A stretch of DNA of 64,000 bases from Hippopus hippopus (GCA_946811185.2 OX328105.1:41466845-41530844); one strand, 5' to 3'. Positions 1 to 10,721 are shown, counted from the stretch's first letter. Numbers and translations: made by a program. The notes: generated by a model not told the origin, from the letters alone.

Positions 1-632
1 TTATTTGTCACTTTTGTTTGTTCAGTTTCTAAGGATCTTAATTTGTTGAACATGGAATCTATTTCCTTCTGTTTTCGATTTATCGTTTCTAAATACTCCC
101 CATCAAAGTTTCTGCATTTTTCGAGCTCTTCTACAGTCTTTTCGATTGCATTTAACCTAGAGTCTTGTTTGTCTAGACGGTCCGTTATCTTTTGCACGGA
201 GGACTGTATGGTGTCTAATTGTGACAATTTCTTTTCAATATGATCAAATCTTTCCATCATCTTGTTAAAGTGATCTAAACTCACAGTGTTCGGCACTTGG
301 GTTAACGGTCCATAATATGATTGGGTTTGGCCATAGGATTGAGGTCCACAAGGGGAGAATGTAAAAGACTGTGATTGTGGGGGTGAAAAGCTGGTTCTCA
401 ACATTCCATTATCAAATGTAGCATTATGAGTCTGAAATTGGTGCTGATTTTGGTTCACAGGGTTTACAGGAGTGGATGTGTTTTGTATGTTTTGCATGTT
501 CAAGTCTTTGCCAGCACTTTTGGACGACGTATCTTTAGCGTTAGCTGTATTTCCGACCACCTCCTGTTTTGCCGCGCGTTTCGTATTCTCTTTGTTTCCG
601 GGCAAGTTTTTGTCCTTTTTTCTTTTTCCCAT
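1..632 (-). CDS. Coiled-coil ORF1-like protein, 5' part, runs off the left edge (probable LINE)
   Basis: Reading the minus strand from an ATG at 632-630, 210 codons run without a stop to the window edge, so the frame is 3'-incomplete here. The protein starts with a Lys/Arg-rich head (MGKRKKDKNLPGNKENTKR), continues with a Gln/Asn/Ser/Pro-rich stretch (about residues 45-120) and then a heptad-like charged segment (about 125-210, with FDHIEKKLSQLDTIQSSVQK) that looks like a coiled coil. A basic low-complexity head followed by a coiled coil is the layout of LINE ORF1 proteins (L1/Tx1 type), where an RRM would follow; that part lies outside the window. A host nuclear coiled-coil protein cannot be excluded. 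No intron is needed. ORF1 identity is inference. Confidence 0.45.
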   Translation of the reverse strand, partial: MGKRKKDKNLPGNKENTKRAAKQEVVGNTANAKDTSSKSAGKDLNMQNIQNTSTPVNPVNQNQHQFQTHNATFDNGMLRTSFSPPQSQSFTFSPCGPQSYGQTQSYYGPLTQVPNTVSLDHFNKMMERFDHIEKKLSQLDTIQSSVQKITDRLDKQDSRLNAIEKTVEELEKCRNFDGEYLETINRKQKEIDSMFNKLRSLETEQTKVTN

Positions 633-2688
633 TGAAATATATTACGCAGCTAAATAACAACTGACCACGTGTTAATCCACAACTAGCACTAACTAAACAA
701 TCACTTTGGTCCTGATATTAGTCCATTTAGATTACTTTTAACACAATAAAAACTGAAATATCGATAATCCAGTAAAAACGCATCCATCTTGTTCACGCAT
801 GCGTGTTAATGATCATTGCATAGAATGCTTAATCTTTTGCCAAACTATCCTGTGTTTTCTCACCCTTGAAGAAGAAATATTTTGAAAATAAAATGGTTCA
901 TAAGACTTTCCTCCTTGGTGATATGAAAATACAGGTTTGTTTGGCAAGTTGTTGTAGGTGAGGCATTAGGGATTGTTACAACATATTTTGGAACAATCAT
1001 ATCTGATTAATTTAAGAAACAGAAATAGAGAAATGTAGGGTTTTTTTTTAAGGAATTCAATAAATTTTTTATGTAAATTTCCTCTAGAGGGAGGTTCTAT
1101 GTTATATATACTAGTCAAATATTGTGTCACTTGCATACACACATAAAATCCAGAACAACAACATCCAACTAGTATTATGAGTTTTGGAATTATGATACGT
1201 GTTTCTATAAATACAGTCTATGGTTTAAAAGATTTAATAATTATAGTCTATGATTTGAAAGATTTAGGGTAGTAGACCCCTAAAGCTTCTAGTGCAACAT
1301 GGAATAAAATTTCTTGTTAGTTGATAAATAAGGATTTATACTGATATAATACTTTTGCACATTTGTAACTGACCAGGAATTCCTTTGATGTCTATCTTGA
1401 AATTATTTGTTGATACTTTTGTTAGTTTCCTGAAAAGGGAGGTAATTATTATCTCCCTTCGTAATGAGAATATAGTGGTTTTAGATTTATAAATGACAAA
1501 AGGGAAAAAAAAAAGTGGCTCGGTTAAAGTAGTACAATAATACTCATTTTTAATCATAGCAAATTTTGTACGATAATATTATAGTGGAAACAGTTGTTTT
1601 CCATTAGGGATCTACTGCCTTAATATATTTCTTCAGAAAAACTTTTTCATTTAAACCCTGACCAAGTGACACACTTTGGCCCTGATACTATAACTACCTT
1701 CATGATTAAGGTTATAGTAGATATTTACTAACATACAAAATCTGAATAAACTCAAGTACTTCAAAAGTCACACAAAAACAGCCAAATTGAAGATGCTATG
1801 TGGTTAGATCAAGTTAACTCATGACCAAACAATCATGTTTTTACAACCCTGAAAAAAGGGCTTTTGAAAACATTTTGTAAAAACAAGAAAATGACTGATA
1901 AAGGGTTAATGTAATTATTTCAAAGTTGGAGCACCACATGCAGGTGCCATTGTTAAACTGCATTTCCATTTAACAAAGAAATGGGTATGTTTGGTTTAAA
2001 GCAACAGTACTACTTGATTTGAAGAAGGCGCAAATATTTTCAGGGACATCTGCAGCCATCTCTTTTGATCGTCAAAAAATTGGACAGGGTTTATAGTAAA
2101 AATCTTTAGGAATGAAAGAGATGGCTTACAATACCAAAGTTTTGTCTGACCTTTCACAATGCAGACAACATAGATGACTACAGGGCACAATGTTTTCTAC
2201 CCTTTCATGGACAAATTACATAATTTGATTTGAATATGATTTGTCATCTACAAATACAATATCAATAAGTCTTAATTCTTAGCTCAGCTGGTTTCAAAGA
2301 AACTGTCAAGGTATTGCCATAACCCTGGCATTGTCTGTGTCATCATCGTTGTTGGTGTGCCAAATCTTTGACATTTTCATTAACTTTTACATTTCATAAT
2401 ATCTCTATCATTACTGAAGATATTCACCTCAAACTTGGGTAAGTTGTTCACTTTTAAAAGGGGAACCCATACAAGAAGGGCATGGAAGTATTTTTGACAC
2501 AGTTATACCCCTCTTTTGACTTTCACTGAAAATTAAGCAATTGTAGCTGAGCGTTGGCATGTGATGCTCTTGTTGTTGTTTTTTATAGAGTCAATTGATA
2601 TTTTTCTAAAAGTTTTCATAAAATTTGTGTCTTGTATTAACAATATTCTTTGCAGTACAAATTGATTATATTTTATTTGATGTTTCAG
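633..2688. other. Non-coding stretch upstream of the SIK-like exon (probably intron)
   Basis: I see no convincing coding sequence. Two eroded family A fragments are present: around 835-885 (CTTGAAGAAGAAATATTTTG) and around 1825-1890 (accaaacaatcatg ... gggcttttgaaaacattttg). The stretch ends in a pyrimidine-rich 3' splice site, TGATGTTTCAG, at 2678-2688. The rest is AT-rich unique-looking sequence. Confidence 0.5.
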
Positions 2689-4023
2689 AAACAAGTCAGT
2701 GGAACAAGTACACGGTTACAACAAAACCGTCCAGTGACAATGTCTGCATCGCGTATTCCGTCCCCACCGGCTGCACAAGGAGTTTCTCCTGGTTCCCCAG
2801 TCTTTCAACACCGGAGTCCTTCAAGCCCCGACTCCCAGAGTGCCAATCTCTATCAGCATTTACAACATCTCCATCTCACACAGCAGAGGCGAGGTTCTGG
2901 GTCACCCACATTTCGTCGGAGTAGCCCACCAAACCTTGCACAAGTACACTGTCAACAACAGGGCTCAGAAAGTCCTCCACATTCTTACCCAAACTTGTTA
3001 CAAAATTTTCAACAGGGACATCAAAGAAACAGTCCTCCGCCAAATTTTCAAAACTTACAAATTATCAAGGAAGATTCCGTAGATCTAGATAAAAGTTCTC
3101 AGTCAGAAAGTGAAGAGGAAATGTTGGTTCAGGAGGAGTCAACGACTTCTGACCTCCAGGTATCCCAGCATACCTTTACCAGTAAACCTCAGATTAGCAT
3201 TACAGATACTCAAGGTCATGTGACTGCAGTGACATCAGACGGTGATTCAGAATCAGAAAAAAGTGAATCTCCCCTAACTTCATCTGTCTCCACAAGTTCA
3301 CAGACTGTTTTGCCCAGCAAGTCCACATGCAATTATTCAATGCCCTTTGTGAATACAAACTTAACAAGCATTCCCCCTGAAAATCAGGATACTAGTTCTG
3401 GTCTGCCAGCTGACCAGTATTACAACACAAACAATTTACAGTGGTACAATCCACAATACGCCTACCTACAGAGGTTGCATGGACTACACTATGCATCCAA
3501 TGTTCATAAGATAGGAATGTATAGTAATATTTCGGGATATTTCAGCAATGCTCAACGCCCAACATCCAACTCCCCCATCGGAGGTTGGGAGGTATATAAC
3601 AATGTTGGTTTAGACAATTATCAAAGTTCAAAATATAGCACGGATAGAAATTTCTTTATTTCCAGAGATTTACACATGGACTGCCAGACAAGTGATCGGG
3701 GAAAACTAAACAAAAGTGCATCAGACATTACATTAGAAGAGGGTTGTGACTTGTCGAAATTTGGTTCGTTGTTTAATGTTTCCTCAAAACGTTCAGTGGC
3801 AGACATTCTGAATGACATAAGAAAGATTTTAGATGATTCAGGTCCACATATAGCGTATAAGTGCTCAGAAAATCGTTTCCAATTGGCAAACTCGGATGTG
3901 TCAATGGAAGTAGAAGTATGCGAGGAAGTGGACGCTAGCCGTTTGCAGGTGCGCCGAATCTCGGGTGATCATGGTTGCTATCAGCAATTATGTCATGAAC
4001 TCCTAGCAGGCATTAATATATGA
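2689..4023 (+). CDS. Last coding exon of a SIK-like, AMPK-related Ser/Thr kinase (C-terminal part)
   Basis: An open frame of 444 codons follows a good splice acceptor (TTTCAG, AG at 2687-2688) and ends at TGA 4021-4023. The only upstream in-frame ATG (2680) is inside the acceptor, so this is an internal-to-terminal exon, not a whole gene; the kinase and UBA exons must lie left of the window. The protein is Ser/Pro/Gln-rich, with SRIPSPPAAQ, YQHLQHLHL and RRGSGSP near the start, an acidic patch SQSESEEEMLVQEE (about residue 140) and ISITDTQGHVTAV (about 165). The end (about 380-444) holds SMEVEVCEE and LQVRRISGDHGCYQQLCHEL. That resembles the tail module (KA1-like, EVEVC...RRISGD) of AMPK-related kinases; the low-complexity body suits SIK kinases, which phosphorylate CRTC and class IIa HDACs. 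The family call rests on motif recognition; MARK or MELK relatives are alternatives. Confidence 0.55.
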   Translation, partial: KQVSGTSTRLQQNRPVTMSASRIPSPPAAQGVSPGSPVFQHRSPSSPDSQSANLYQHLQHLHLTQQRRGSGSPTFRRSSPPNLAQVHCQQQGSESPPHSYPNLLQNFQQGHQRNSPPPNFQNLQIIKEDSVDLDKSSQSESEEEMLVQEESTTSDLQVSQHTFTSKPQISITDTQGHVTAVTSDGDSESEKSESPLTSSVSTSSQTVLPSKSTCNYSMPFVNTNLTSIPPENQDTSSGLPADQYYNTNNLQWYNPQYAYLQRLHGLHYASNVHKIGMYSNISGYFSNAQRPTSNSPIGGWEVYNNVGLDNYQSSKYSTDRNFFISRDLHMDCQTSDRGKLNKSASDITLEEGCDLSKFGSLFNVSSKRSVADILNDIRKILDDSGPHIAYKCSENRFQLANSDVSMEVEVCEEVDASRLQVRRISGDHGCYQQLCHELLAGINI

Positions 4024-4101
4024 TTTATGTGTGCATGTATTGTGTGTGTAAATTGTGCATTTTATTATGATTCCTGTACGTGCTAACCCATAGAGTGCAA
4101 G

Positions 4102-4171
4102 TTAATCCTTCACCAAACAATCATACGTATTAGCAACCCTGAAGAAGAAGACTTTTGAAAACATTGTGGGA
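4102..4171 (+). mobile_element. Family A MITE, 5' fragment
   Basis: Starts with TTAATCCTTCACCAAACAATC and runs to CATTGTGGGAA, where it is interrupted just before the family B palindrome. The central palindrome arm and the 3' half are missing. Confidence 0.6.
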
Positions 4172-4185
4172 ATTTCTCAGCTAAG

Positions 4186-4260
4186 CTGACAGTTTAGATC
4201 AAAGATCAGACTTCATATTTTGTGCAGCCTGATCTTGATTGACACTAGCTGCAGAGACAG
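4186..4260. repeat. Family B palindromic repeat
   Basis: Inverted arms around GTTTAGATCAAAGATCAGAC and GCCTGATCTTGATTGACACT, with the loop around TTTTGTG. It follows directly on a broken family A copy. Confidence 0.55.
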
Positions 4261-4279
4261 CTGGAGTTGTGGAAGGAAC

Positions 4280-4545
4280 TTAACTCCGTTCCACACAACA
4301 AAATTTTAGACTTTGTCCAAATGGAAACAATTTGCAAACAACAATTTAATTAAAATTTAATTTAATTTAAAATATTAGACTTTTATGTAAAAGGGTAGAA
4401 AACACATTGTTAAAAGGAGATAATGCTCATAACCAGCATTTTCTCCATTTCATGCTGGTTACCAGCATTTCTCCATTTCCCACAGTATTTTCAAAAACCT
4501 TCTCTTCAAGGTCATTAAAACTGGGGATTGTGTGGCAAAGGCTTA
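4280..4545 (-). mobile_element. Family A MITE
   Basis: Minus orientation. It begins TTAACTCCGTTCCACACAAC and ends GTGTGGCAAAGGCTTA. The centre is duplicated: two 'ccagcatttctcc' arms occur in a row near 4440-4480, so the hairpin is rearranged. Confidence 0.65.
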
Positions 4546-4667
4546 GATTGTGGACGGATTATTTCTGTTACTTTTTGTAATGGACAAAAAACATATATCA
4601 ATGTCCTTTTTTCAAATAGGTAAAATCTCATTTATTTATTTTTCACATTGGTCAACCTTTTTCATCT

Positions 4668-4893
4668 CAACTCTTTACCAAATGACAACATTTTAGACTA
4701 GACCAAATTCAAAGCATTTGCAGATGACAAAATAAATGTGACTCAGAAGTTGAAATTCCTTTTGAAAAGAGTTGAAAAAATTGTGGGAAAAGGAGAAAAT
4801 GCTGATTACCAGCATTTTCTCCTTTTCCAACAATGTTTTCAATAGGCTTTCACTTCAGAAATGTTGAAACTCATGATTGTGCTGTAAAAAATG
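4668..4893 (-). mobile_element. Family A MITE
   Basis: Begins CTCTTTACCAAATGACAACA. The central palindrome GAAAATGCTGATTACCAGC is at about 4795-4815. The right terminus is eroded (ATTGTGCTGTAAAAAATG). Confidence 0.65.
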
Positions 4894-5070
4894 CAAAGGT
4901 TTTTAAAATTGGGCTTTAGCTAACAGCCATTTTGCCAAAGTGGTAACAAGTTACTGTAAAAAATACAATTTTTAAATCTCTGCACTAGATTGTTTCTTGT
5001 CACAAGCCATTGCTTCTTTTTTCCACATTTTCCCCCATCATTCAAAAAAGACATAGTCGTATCTATAAAA

Positions 5071-5294
5071 GGGTCCTGCGTGGCTCAGTGCTAAAGTGTA
5101 GGACTCATAACCTGAATGCCCTGGGTTCACTGGAGGCACTGAGTTTTATGTGGGGTTGTCCTTTGGCAAGACACTCAGAACCCTAGCTTTGTACGTGTGA
5201 CGCACAGGACATACATGAATATGTGATATTTTGCAGTGGTATGACTAAAATAAGGTTGAAACCGGCGTAAGATACTATTCAATCAATCAATCAA
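5071..5294 (+). mobile_element. SINE-2 copy (tRNA-derived)
   Basis: The head resembles a tRNA with Pol III boxes: box A-like GTGGCTCAGTGCTAAAGTG and box B-like GGGTTCACTGG. A conserved body (TTTGGCAAGACACTCAGAAC, AGGACATACATGAATATG) follows, and the tail is a short (CAAT) repeat, CAATCAATCAATCAA. The same order of parts recurs at 16400, 24160 (-) and 61731, so this is a family and not a tRNA gene. Confidence 0.75.
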
Positions 5295-5696
5295 CCTAAT
5301 TATAAAAATTTTCCCCATGTATATGGATCAACCACTGACACTGAGCTGTGTGTGTATGTTGAAAAAAGAAAAATTGAACCAGTCAGTTGTATTAATAGCC
5401 ACCTTGAGAAATAAAGCTTCTAAAACATATTCTGAGAAACAAGAAATACTTGTAACCAGCATTTTCTCCTGTTCCCGTAATGTTCTCGACCCTTTCAAAA
5501 CAAAACCAAACAATGGAGCCACATTTTGTGTGTCATCTACAAAGGCTTTCAATTTGAACAAGTCTAAAATTTTGTCGTCTGACAGAGAGTTAAAGTACAT
5601 CTGCACCTTAGTGCTTTTGGTAAATGCATATCACTTAGAATATCTAAATATAGCTTATAATACTATTGACTGAATATTATGCGCTTAAATATTATC

Positions 5697-5916
5697 CGTT
5701 TACCACACAATCATGAGTTTTAACAAAATGATGGAGATGTCTTTTGAAATCATTGTTGGAAAAGGATAAAATGCTGGGAACTAGCATTTTCTCCTTTTCC
5801 CCCAATGTTTTCTTTTCTATTAGGGTAAATTTTGTCATTTGAGCCATCTTTAATTTGTCGTCTTCAAATGCTTTCAATTTGGACTAGTCTAAAATTTTGT
5901 GATTTGGTAAAGAGTT
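5697..5916 (+). mobile_element. Family A MITE
   Basis: Runs from CCGTTTACCACACAATCATG to TTTGGTAAAGAGTT. The central palindrome is degraded on the left arm (gctgggaactagc). Confidence 0.65.
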
Positions 5917-5942
5917 TTGAGTGCATCCAGTCAAATTTAGTT

Positions 5943-6127
5943 TTATCCTTTACCAGGGAGCTCCCAAGTTTTTTTCTGAGAACCGAAGGAAAAAGACTAT
6001 TCAAAATATTGTTGCAAAAGGGGAGCATGCTTGTTACCAGCATTTTCATCCTCTTTTCCAGCACAGTTTTCAAAAGCCTTTTTTTCTTCATGGTTGTTAA
6101 GACATAGGATTGTTTGGTAAAGGGTTA
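5943..6127 (+). mobile_element. Family A MITE, rearranged
   Basis: Left end ATCCTTTACCAGGGAGC, right end GTTTGGTAAAGGGTTAA. The centre reads agcatgcttgttaccagcat and both halves carry deletions. Confidence 0.5.
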
Positions 6128-6319
6128 AAACAGTGTAGATCAGAGTTAAACCTGCACTCAATATTTTATTGGATACCTTATTAGCTATCAAGTAAAACCA
6201 TTTTGTATGACCTTTGAAAATATTGTGGGAAAGGGAGAAAATGCTTCAGCAAGCAGTAAAAGCATGAATTTTTTTTAAAAATAACTACCAGCTATAAAAA
6301 TGTGTTCTCCAGTGAGGGA

Positions 6320-6512
6320 TTAACCCTTTACCAAACAGTCACAATTTTTAAGGAACTGTGTGGAAGAAGGGCTTTTGGAAATATTATGGGAAGAGGAGCC
6401 AGTGCTGGTAACCAAAGACAGAAATCATCTTTTGAGCTATATTAAACTTGTTGTCTGCAAATGCTTTCAATTTGGACTCCTCTAGAATATTGTTGTGTGG
6501 AAAAAGAGTTAA
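6320..6512 (+). mobile_element. Family A MITE, shortened
   Basis: TTAACCCTTTACCAAACAGTC to AAAAAGAGTTAA. TTAA stands at both ends. The right arm of the central palindrome is deleted. Confidence 0.6.
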
Positions 6513-6564
6513 GTGCTTAGATATTTTCTAACATTAAGTATTAGTAAATGATTTTTGTTTTGTG

Positions 6565-6792
6565 TTAAACCTTTACCAAACAATGCCAAGTTTTTACAAC
6601 TGTATGTGAAAGGTTTTTATGAAGAAATTGTGGGAAAATTAGAAAATGCTGGTTACCAGCTTTTTTTCCTTTTCTGACATGTTTTCTGCCTTCCACATTA
6701 CAAATCTCAGTTTTTGAGCCATTATTTTATGTTTATGGTGTTTTCTGAAAAAGCTTTCAATTTAGACAAGTCTAAAATTTTGTATGAGTTAA
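6565..6792 (+). mobile_element. Family A MITE
   Basis: TTAAACCTTTACCAAACAATG to TATGAGTTAA. The centre (aaatgctggttaccagctt) is kept; the right terminal repeat has lost its GGTAAA. Confidence 0.65.
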
Positions 6793-6927
6793 AAAAATCC
6801 CATGCCTTGAGATAGATTTCATTTTTTTCTCTCATTTTTTTTTTCATTTTTTATTATCAAGAGTCTGTACACTATTCTAAAACATTTTAATCCAATCCTT
6901 CAGCTGTCAGAAGGATACTGCAGTTCT

Positions 6928-6990
6928 TTTAGAGGACAGTTTAGATCTGAATCAGGCCAAGCAAAACATGCATCCTGATCTTTGGTCCGT
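6928..6990. repeat. Family B palindrome, eroded
   Basis: GACAGTTTAGATCTGAATCAG and GCATCCTGATCTTTGGTCCG form the weakened arms of the family B palindrome. Confidence 0.35.
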
Positions 6991-7239
6991 ACTTTCCAAT
7001 ATCTTGTGATATATTCTCACTGCAACTTCTTTGAAACCACAGGAGCTGACTTGCTGATAATCTCTATTTCTTATTGTTAGAAGTTTCTGTAAGGGCCCTT
7101 TCTCTAGCTTTTATTTTTCCCCATTTTAATGTTGTGTTTTGCAGGAGTTAGTCAGTATTCAGTATCTTAAGATGTTACAAATCATTTCTTGTTTCATGTT
7201 CAAGTGCCCTAGTCAAGTCTGTGTGATATCTAGCATTTT

Positions 7240-7702
7240 GATCATGGTTGAGTTGTTGTGAAATTGACCATGGTTGCACTTGAGTCAGAATTGATCAAAG
7301 CTGTACTCCAGTGTAATTGATCATGGTTGTACTTGAATAGGAATTGATCAAGGCTTTGTTTCAGTAAGAATGATTATTGCTGTATTCAGTAAGAATTAAT
7401 TATCATAGCTGTACACGAGTAAGATTAATCATGGTTGTACTTCAGTAGAAAATGATCATGGCTGTAATTTAGTTGATTATGGTTGTACAAGGGGTGATCA
7501 TGTTTGTACTGGAGTAAGAAATGATCATCACTGTACTTGAGTTCGAATCGATCATCACTGAACTTGAGTTGGAATTGACCATCACTGTACTTGAGTTCAA
7601 ACTGAAGATGGCTGTACTTGAGTTCAAACTGGTTATGGGTGTACTTGAGCAAGAATTAATCATGGCTGTGCTTGCTAAGGAGATGATCATGGTTGTACTT
7701 TA
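7240..7702 (+). repeat. 27-bp minisatellite, left block
   Basis: Units of 27 bp of the type GATCATSRCTGTACTTGAGTT plus six variable bases follow each other, best preserved at 7528-7690 and more degenerate leftwards. The unit is a multiple of three, so all frames stay open for several units (9-residue periodic peptides on both strands). These peptides are artefacts of the period. The array resumes at 8591 after an insertion. Confidence 0.75.
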
Positions 7703-8590
7703 TTAGTTGTACGGTCAGGTGACAGGGGACGTGGAAACTTGTTCATGGCTGTTGCAAATCATGTCGCCCCCAAGCCGAAGGCTGGGTGGCGATGCGATTC
7801 GCCACAGCCGTGAGTAAGTTTCCATGCCACCTGACTGTACAACAAATTTATTATACTGCAAAGTTTTACCATTCCAACGTGTATTCAGCGAAATTTTCCT
7901 GTTTTATGGTGTCATGAATTAAGTACGCTGACAAAATAAAATTTCCCTTCTGAGTGCCCTAATTCAATAACAACTGACGTCACTGGGAACTGACATCAGT
8001 GAAACCTTGGTAAAATGTGCAGTTTGATGCTTAAACTTGATGATGTAACTGCAATAGACATTCAACGTCTTCTTATTCAAACATGGATTTAAACAACTTC
8101 AAGGTATGTAACTGCATTCTGATGATTTTTTGGCAAAACTAAGCGACCATTAGTTGCCTCAAAAGACCATTAGGTTAACCTTTTCACGTTATAACATGAG
8201 TTTGGACACTTCACAATTAGCTTACCTGACGAAGGGATGTCATGTTTTAACTCCGTGTGTTTGTTTTAGGATGACAACAAATGATAGTACATGCAACTTT
8301 ATTCATTTATTTTCAAAAATAATCCATTCTTCCTGCTTCAATGACAACCATCAAGGGAAACTAGTAATAATATGGTGCAAGCTACTCGGTATGTTTGTCT
8401 TGAAGGCGGCTTGTATCGATCGATGCTGCCATTTTGGATGTTGTGTTGAAAGTGTAGTTATGTATACGGGGCTCAGGAAAGGGAAACTGCTTTTACGTGG
8501 ATTTTCCCGAGTACAGGAATATTTGTACAGGGCATATTATCCAATCAGTTTGCGAGAAATTTCTTTGCAGTATGATAAGAGTTTATCATG
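7703..8590. other. About 0.9-kb insertion splitting the minisatellite, with a long hairpin at its left end
   Basis: Minisatellite units stop at 7702 and resume at 8591. The inserted stretch opens with an imperfect inverted repeat at 7706-7843. The left arm GTTGTACGGTCAGGTG and GTGGAAACTTGTTCATGGCTG matches the reversed right arm GTTGTACAGTCAGGTG and ATGGAAACTTACTCACGGCTG, with a loop around GCCCCCAAGCCGAAGGC. The remainder is unique-looking. It contains an open frame at 8154-8606 (150 codons) with no recognisable domain. No matching terminal repeat is evident at the right end, so its class is unknown. Confidence 0.5.
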
Positions 8591-8905
8591 GTTGTACGAA
8601 AGATGATCATGAATTTACTTGAGTAAAAATTTATCAAGTTATCAAGTCAAAATTATCAAGTTACTTGAGTTGAGAATTAATCATCCCTGTGCTTGAGTTA
8701 GATTTGATCAGAATTTATCAAGTTAGTTACTTCAGCTGGGAATTGATCATCCCTGTGGTTGAGTTAGATTTGATCATGGCTGTACTTGAGTAACATTGAT
8801 CTTTGCTGTATTTTAGTAGGAAATGATTATGGGAGCACATGCTCAAGTAAGAATTGATCATGGTTTTTTCCAAAGATGATTATGGCTGAACCTGAGTAAG
8901 TTCAG
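8591..8905 (+). repeat. 27-bp minisatellite, right block
   Basis: Continuation of the same GATCATG..TGTACTTGAGT array, more degenerate, with some TTATCAAGTTA variant units near 8620-8730. Confidence 0.65.
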
Positions 8906-9214
8906 TCATGGTTGTTTTGGTTAGCACAATGTTCTCTCCCCTATCGGTGACAAATTTCATCATTTATACCAGATTTTAATGTGCAGTCTCTAAATGCTTT
9001 CAGTTTGGGTAAGTTCAAGATTTTGTCATGTGGTAAGAGTCAGTTTTGAGTATACATGTATTTTAGCATGTAAATGCAGTTGATAATCTTTTAATGAAAT
9101 TGATGTTTAGAGATTTAAAATTTAATACACTTTTATTAAATCTACACAGTACCTTACTTTGAGATTGGCTTGTGGAGAAATGCAATCTCACTTTATGTTT
9201 ACCCTTAAAACACC

Positions 9215-9300
9215 TTGTCTTTGTGGCCAGTGTAGATGTATGAAATGTGCATTCTGATCTTTGATCTACACTGTCTGCTTTACTGTCTCAGACACTTGTG
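9215..9300. repeat. Family B palindromic repeat
   Basis: Arms CCAGTGTAGATGTATGAAAT and CTGATCTTTGATCTACACTG, followed by the family's flank TGTCTGCTTTACTG. Confidence 0.5.
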
Positions 9301-9363
9301 ACAAAGAGGACCTTGAAATTACTCTTTTTATGGTTTATAGAATTAAAATACTAGTCTTCTGGT

Positions 9364-9588
9364 TTAGCCTTATACCACACAATCCAGAGTTTTAGTGACT
9401 CTGAGAAAGAAAGCTTTTGAAATCATCGTAGGTAAAAGGAGAAAATGCTGGTAACCAGCATGTTTTCCTTCCCCTACAAAGTTTTCTACCATATTAAAGA
9501 CAATACTGTCTTTGGAGTGGTATTATTCGTCTGCAAATGCTTTCAATTTGGACAAGTCTAAAATTTTGTGGTCTGGTAAAGTGTTTAA
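9364..9588 (+). mobile_element. Family A MITE
   Basis: Central palindrome GAAAATGCTGGTAACCAGC is intact. Its right TTAA is shared with the start of the next copy, so the two stand head to tail with no spacer. Confidence 0.75.
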
Positions 9589-9812
9589 CTCTTTACCAAA
9601 CAATCCTGACTTTTGACGACCCTGAAGAAGAAAGCTTTTGAAAACATTGTGAGAAAAGGAGAAAATGCTGGTAACCAGCATTTTCTCCTTTTCCCACAAA
9701 GTTTTCTACCCTTCCCAAAACATGTTTCAATATTTGAGTCACATTTATTTGTCATCTGCAAATGTTTTCAATATGGTACAGTCTAAGATTTTGTTGTGTG
9801 GTAAAGAGTTAA
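9585..9812 (+). mobile_element. Family A MITE
   Basis: TTAACTCTTTACCAAACAATC to GTGTGGTAAAGAGTTAA. TTAA at both ends and a perfect core palindrome; abuts the previous copy. Confidence 0.8.
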
Positions 9813-9997
9813 GAGTTGATAAAATGATGCCTCCCCACCTTTTTTTGAATTCATTTCTTTTTTTTCCTCCTCTTTTTTCTTTTTTTTTTTTAATGGTCCA
9901 TTTTAGTGGCAGGTTTTCTAAAAAGTATTGTTGATGACTTGTTTTAAAGAGTGCTAGAAAACACACTGAAAGCGAGGATGGATGGGCTGGGCCTTGA

Positions 9998-10219
9998 GAA
10001 CTCTACCAGATGATGAAATTCTAGATTCATCCAACTTGAGAGCATTCCAAACAACAAATCAAATGGTGCTCAGGTGGAATTTATCTTTAAGAGGGTAGAA
10101 AAGATTGAGGAAAAAGGAGAAAATCCTGGTCACTAACATTTTCTCATTTTCCCACAGTGTGTTTAAATGCCTGCTCTGTCAGGGTCATGATAACATTGGA
10201 TTGTTTGGTAATGAGCTAA
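9998..10219 (-). mobile_element. Family A MITE
   Basis: Starts GAACTCTACCAGATGATG and ends GTTTGGTAATGAGCTAAG. The hairpin centre is eroded (aatcctggtcactaacatt). Confidence 0.6.
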
Positions 10220-10233
10220 GTAAATGAAATTGT

Positions 10234-10462
10234 GTTAACTCTTCACAAATCAATCGGGAGTGTTAACAGCCCCATAGAAGAAAGCTCTTGAAAACATTGT
10301 GGAAATAGGAGAAAATGCCGGTAACCAGCATTTTTCTCCTTTTCCCATGATGTTTCGTACTCTTTCAAGGAGAAATCTTGAAATATAAACTACATCTGAT
10401 TTTGTTGTCTGCAAATGCTTTATAATCTGACAAGTCCAGAATTTTGTCACTTTGTAAAAAGT
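10234..10462 (+). mobile_element. Family A MITE
   Basis: TTAACTCTTCACAAATCAATC to ACTTTGTAAAAAGTTA. Core GAAAATGCCGGTAACCAGC carries one mismatch. Confidence 0.7.
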
Positions 10463-10721
10463 TACAAAATGTTGACATGTATGATTGAATCTTCAGCGTA
10501 TTGTGATAGCTTTGTCAAGTTTTTTGTGTGTAATATGGGCTTGTGCTTATAAAACTTGTCAGTACATACTCGACTGAGGTTGGGCTCAAATTCATACTCA
10601 ACTGAGTTTGTGCTCAAATTTTCAAATTCATAAGTGCTTCTGCAAGTATGACAATGAGAGATAAAGGCCTCCATTTATCACATAAACTGCTAAGTATGTG
10701 AAATGAAACTTTCAAGCCAAT

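Noticed and set aside
2650..2688. Start codon for the SIK-like frame at 2650 or 2680
   Set aside because: The frame opens with TTG, and the ATG at 2680 lies inside the splice acceptor; the exon starts at 2689.
7425..7706. Small periodic proteins on both strands
   Set aside because: Consequence of a 27-bp repeat period (a multiple of three).
8154..8606. 150-codon frame as a gene
   Set aside because: Cys-rich but without a domain, start context or splice signals; lies in an insertion and continues into the minisatellite.
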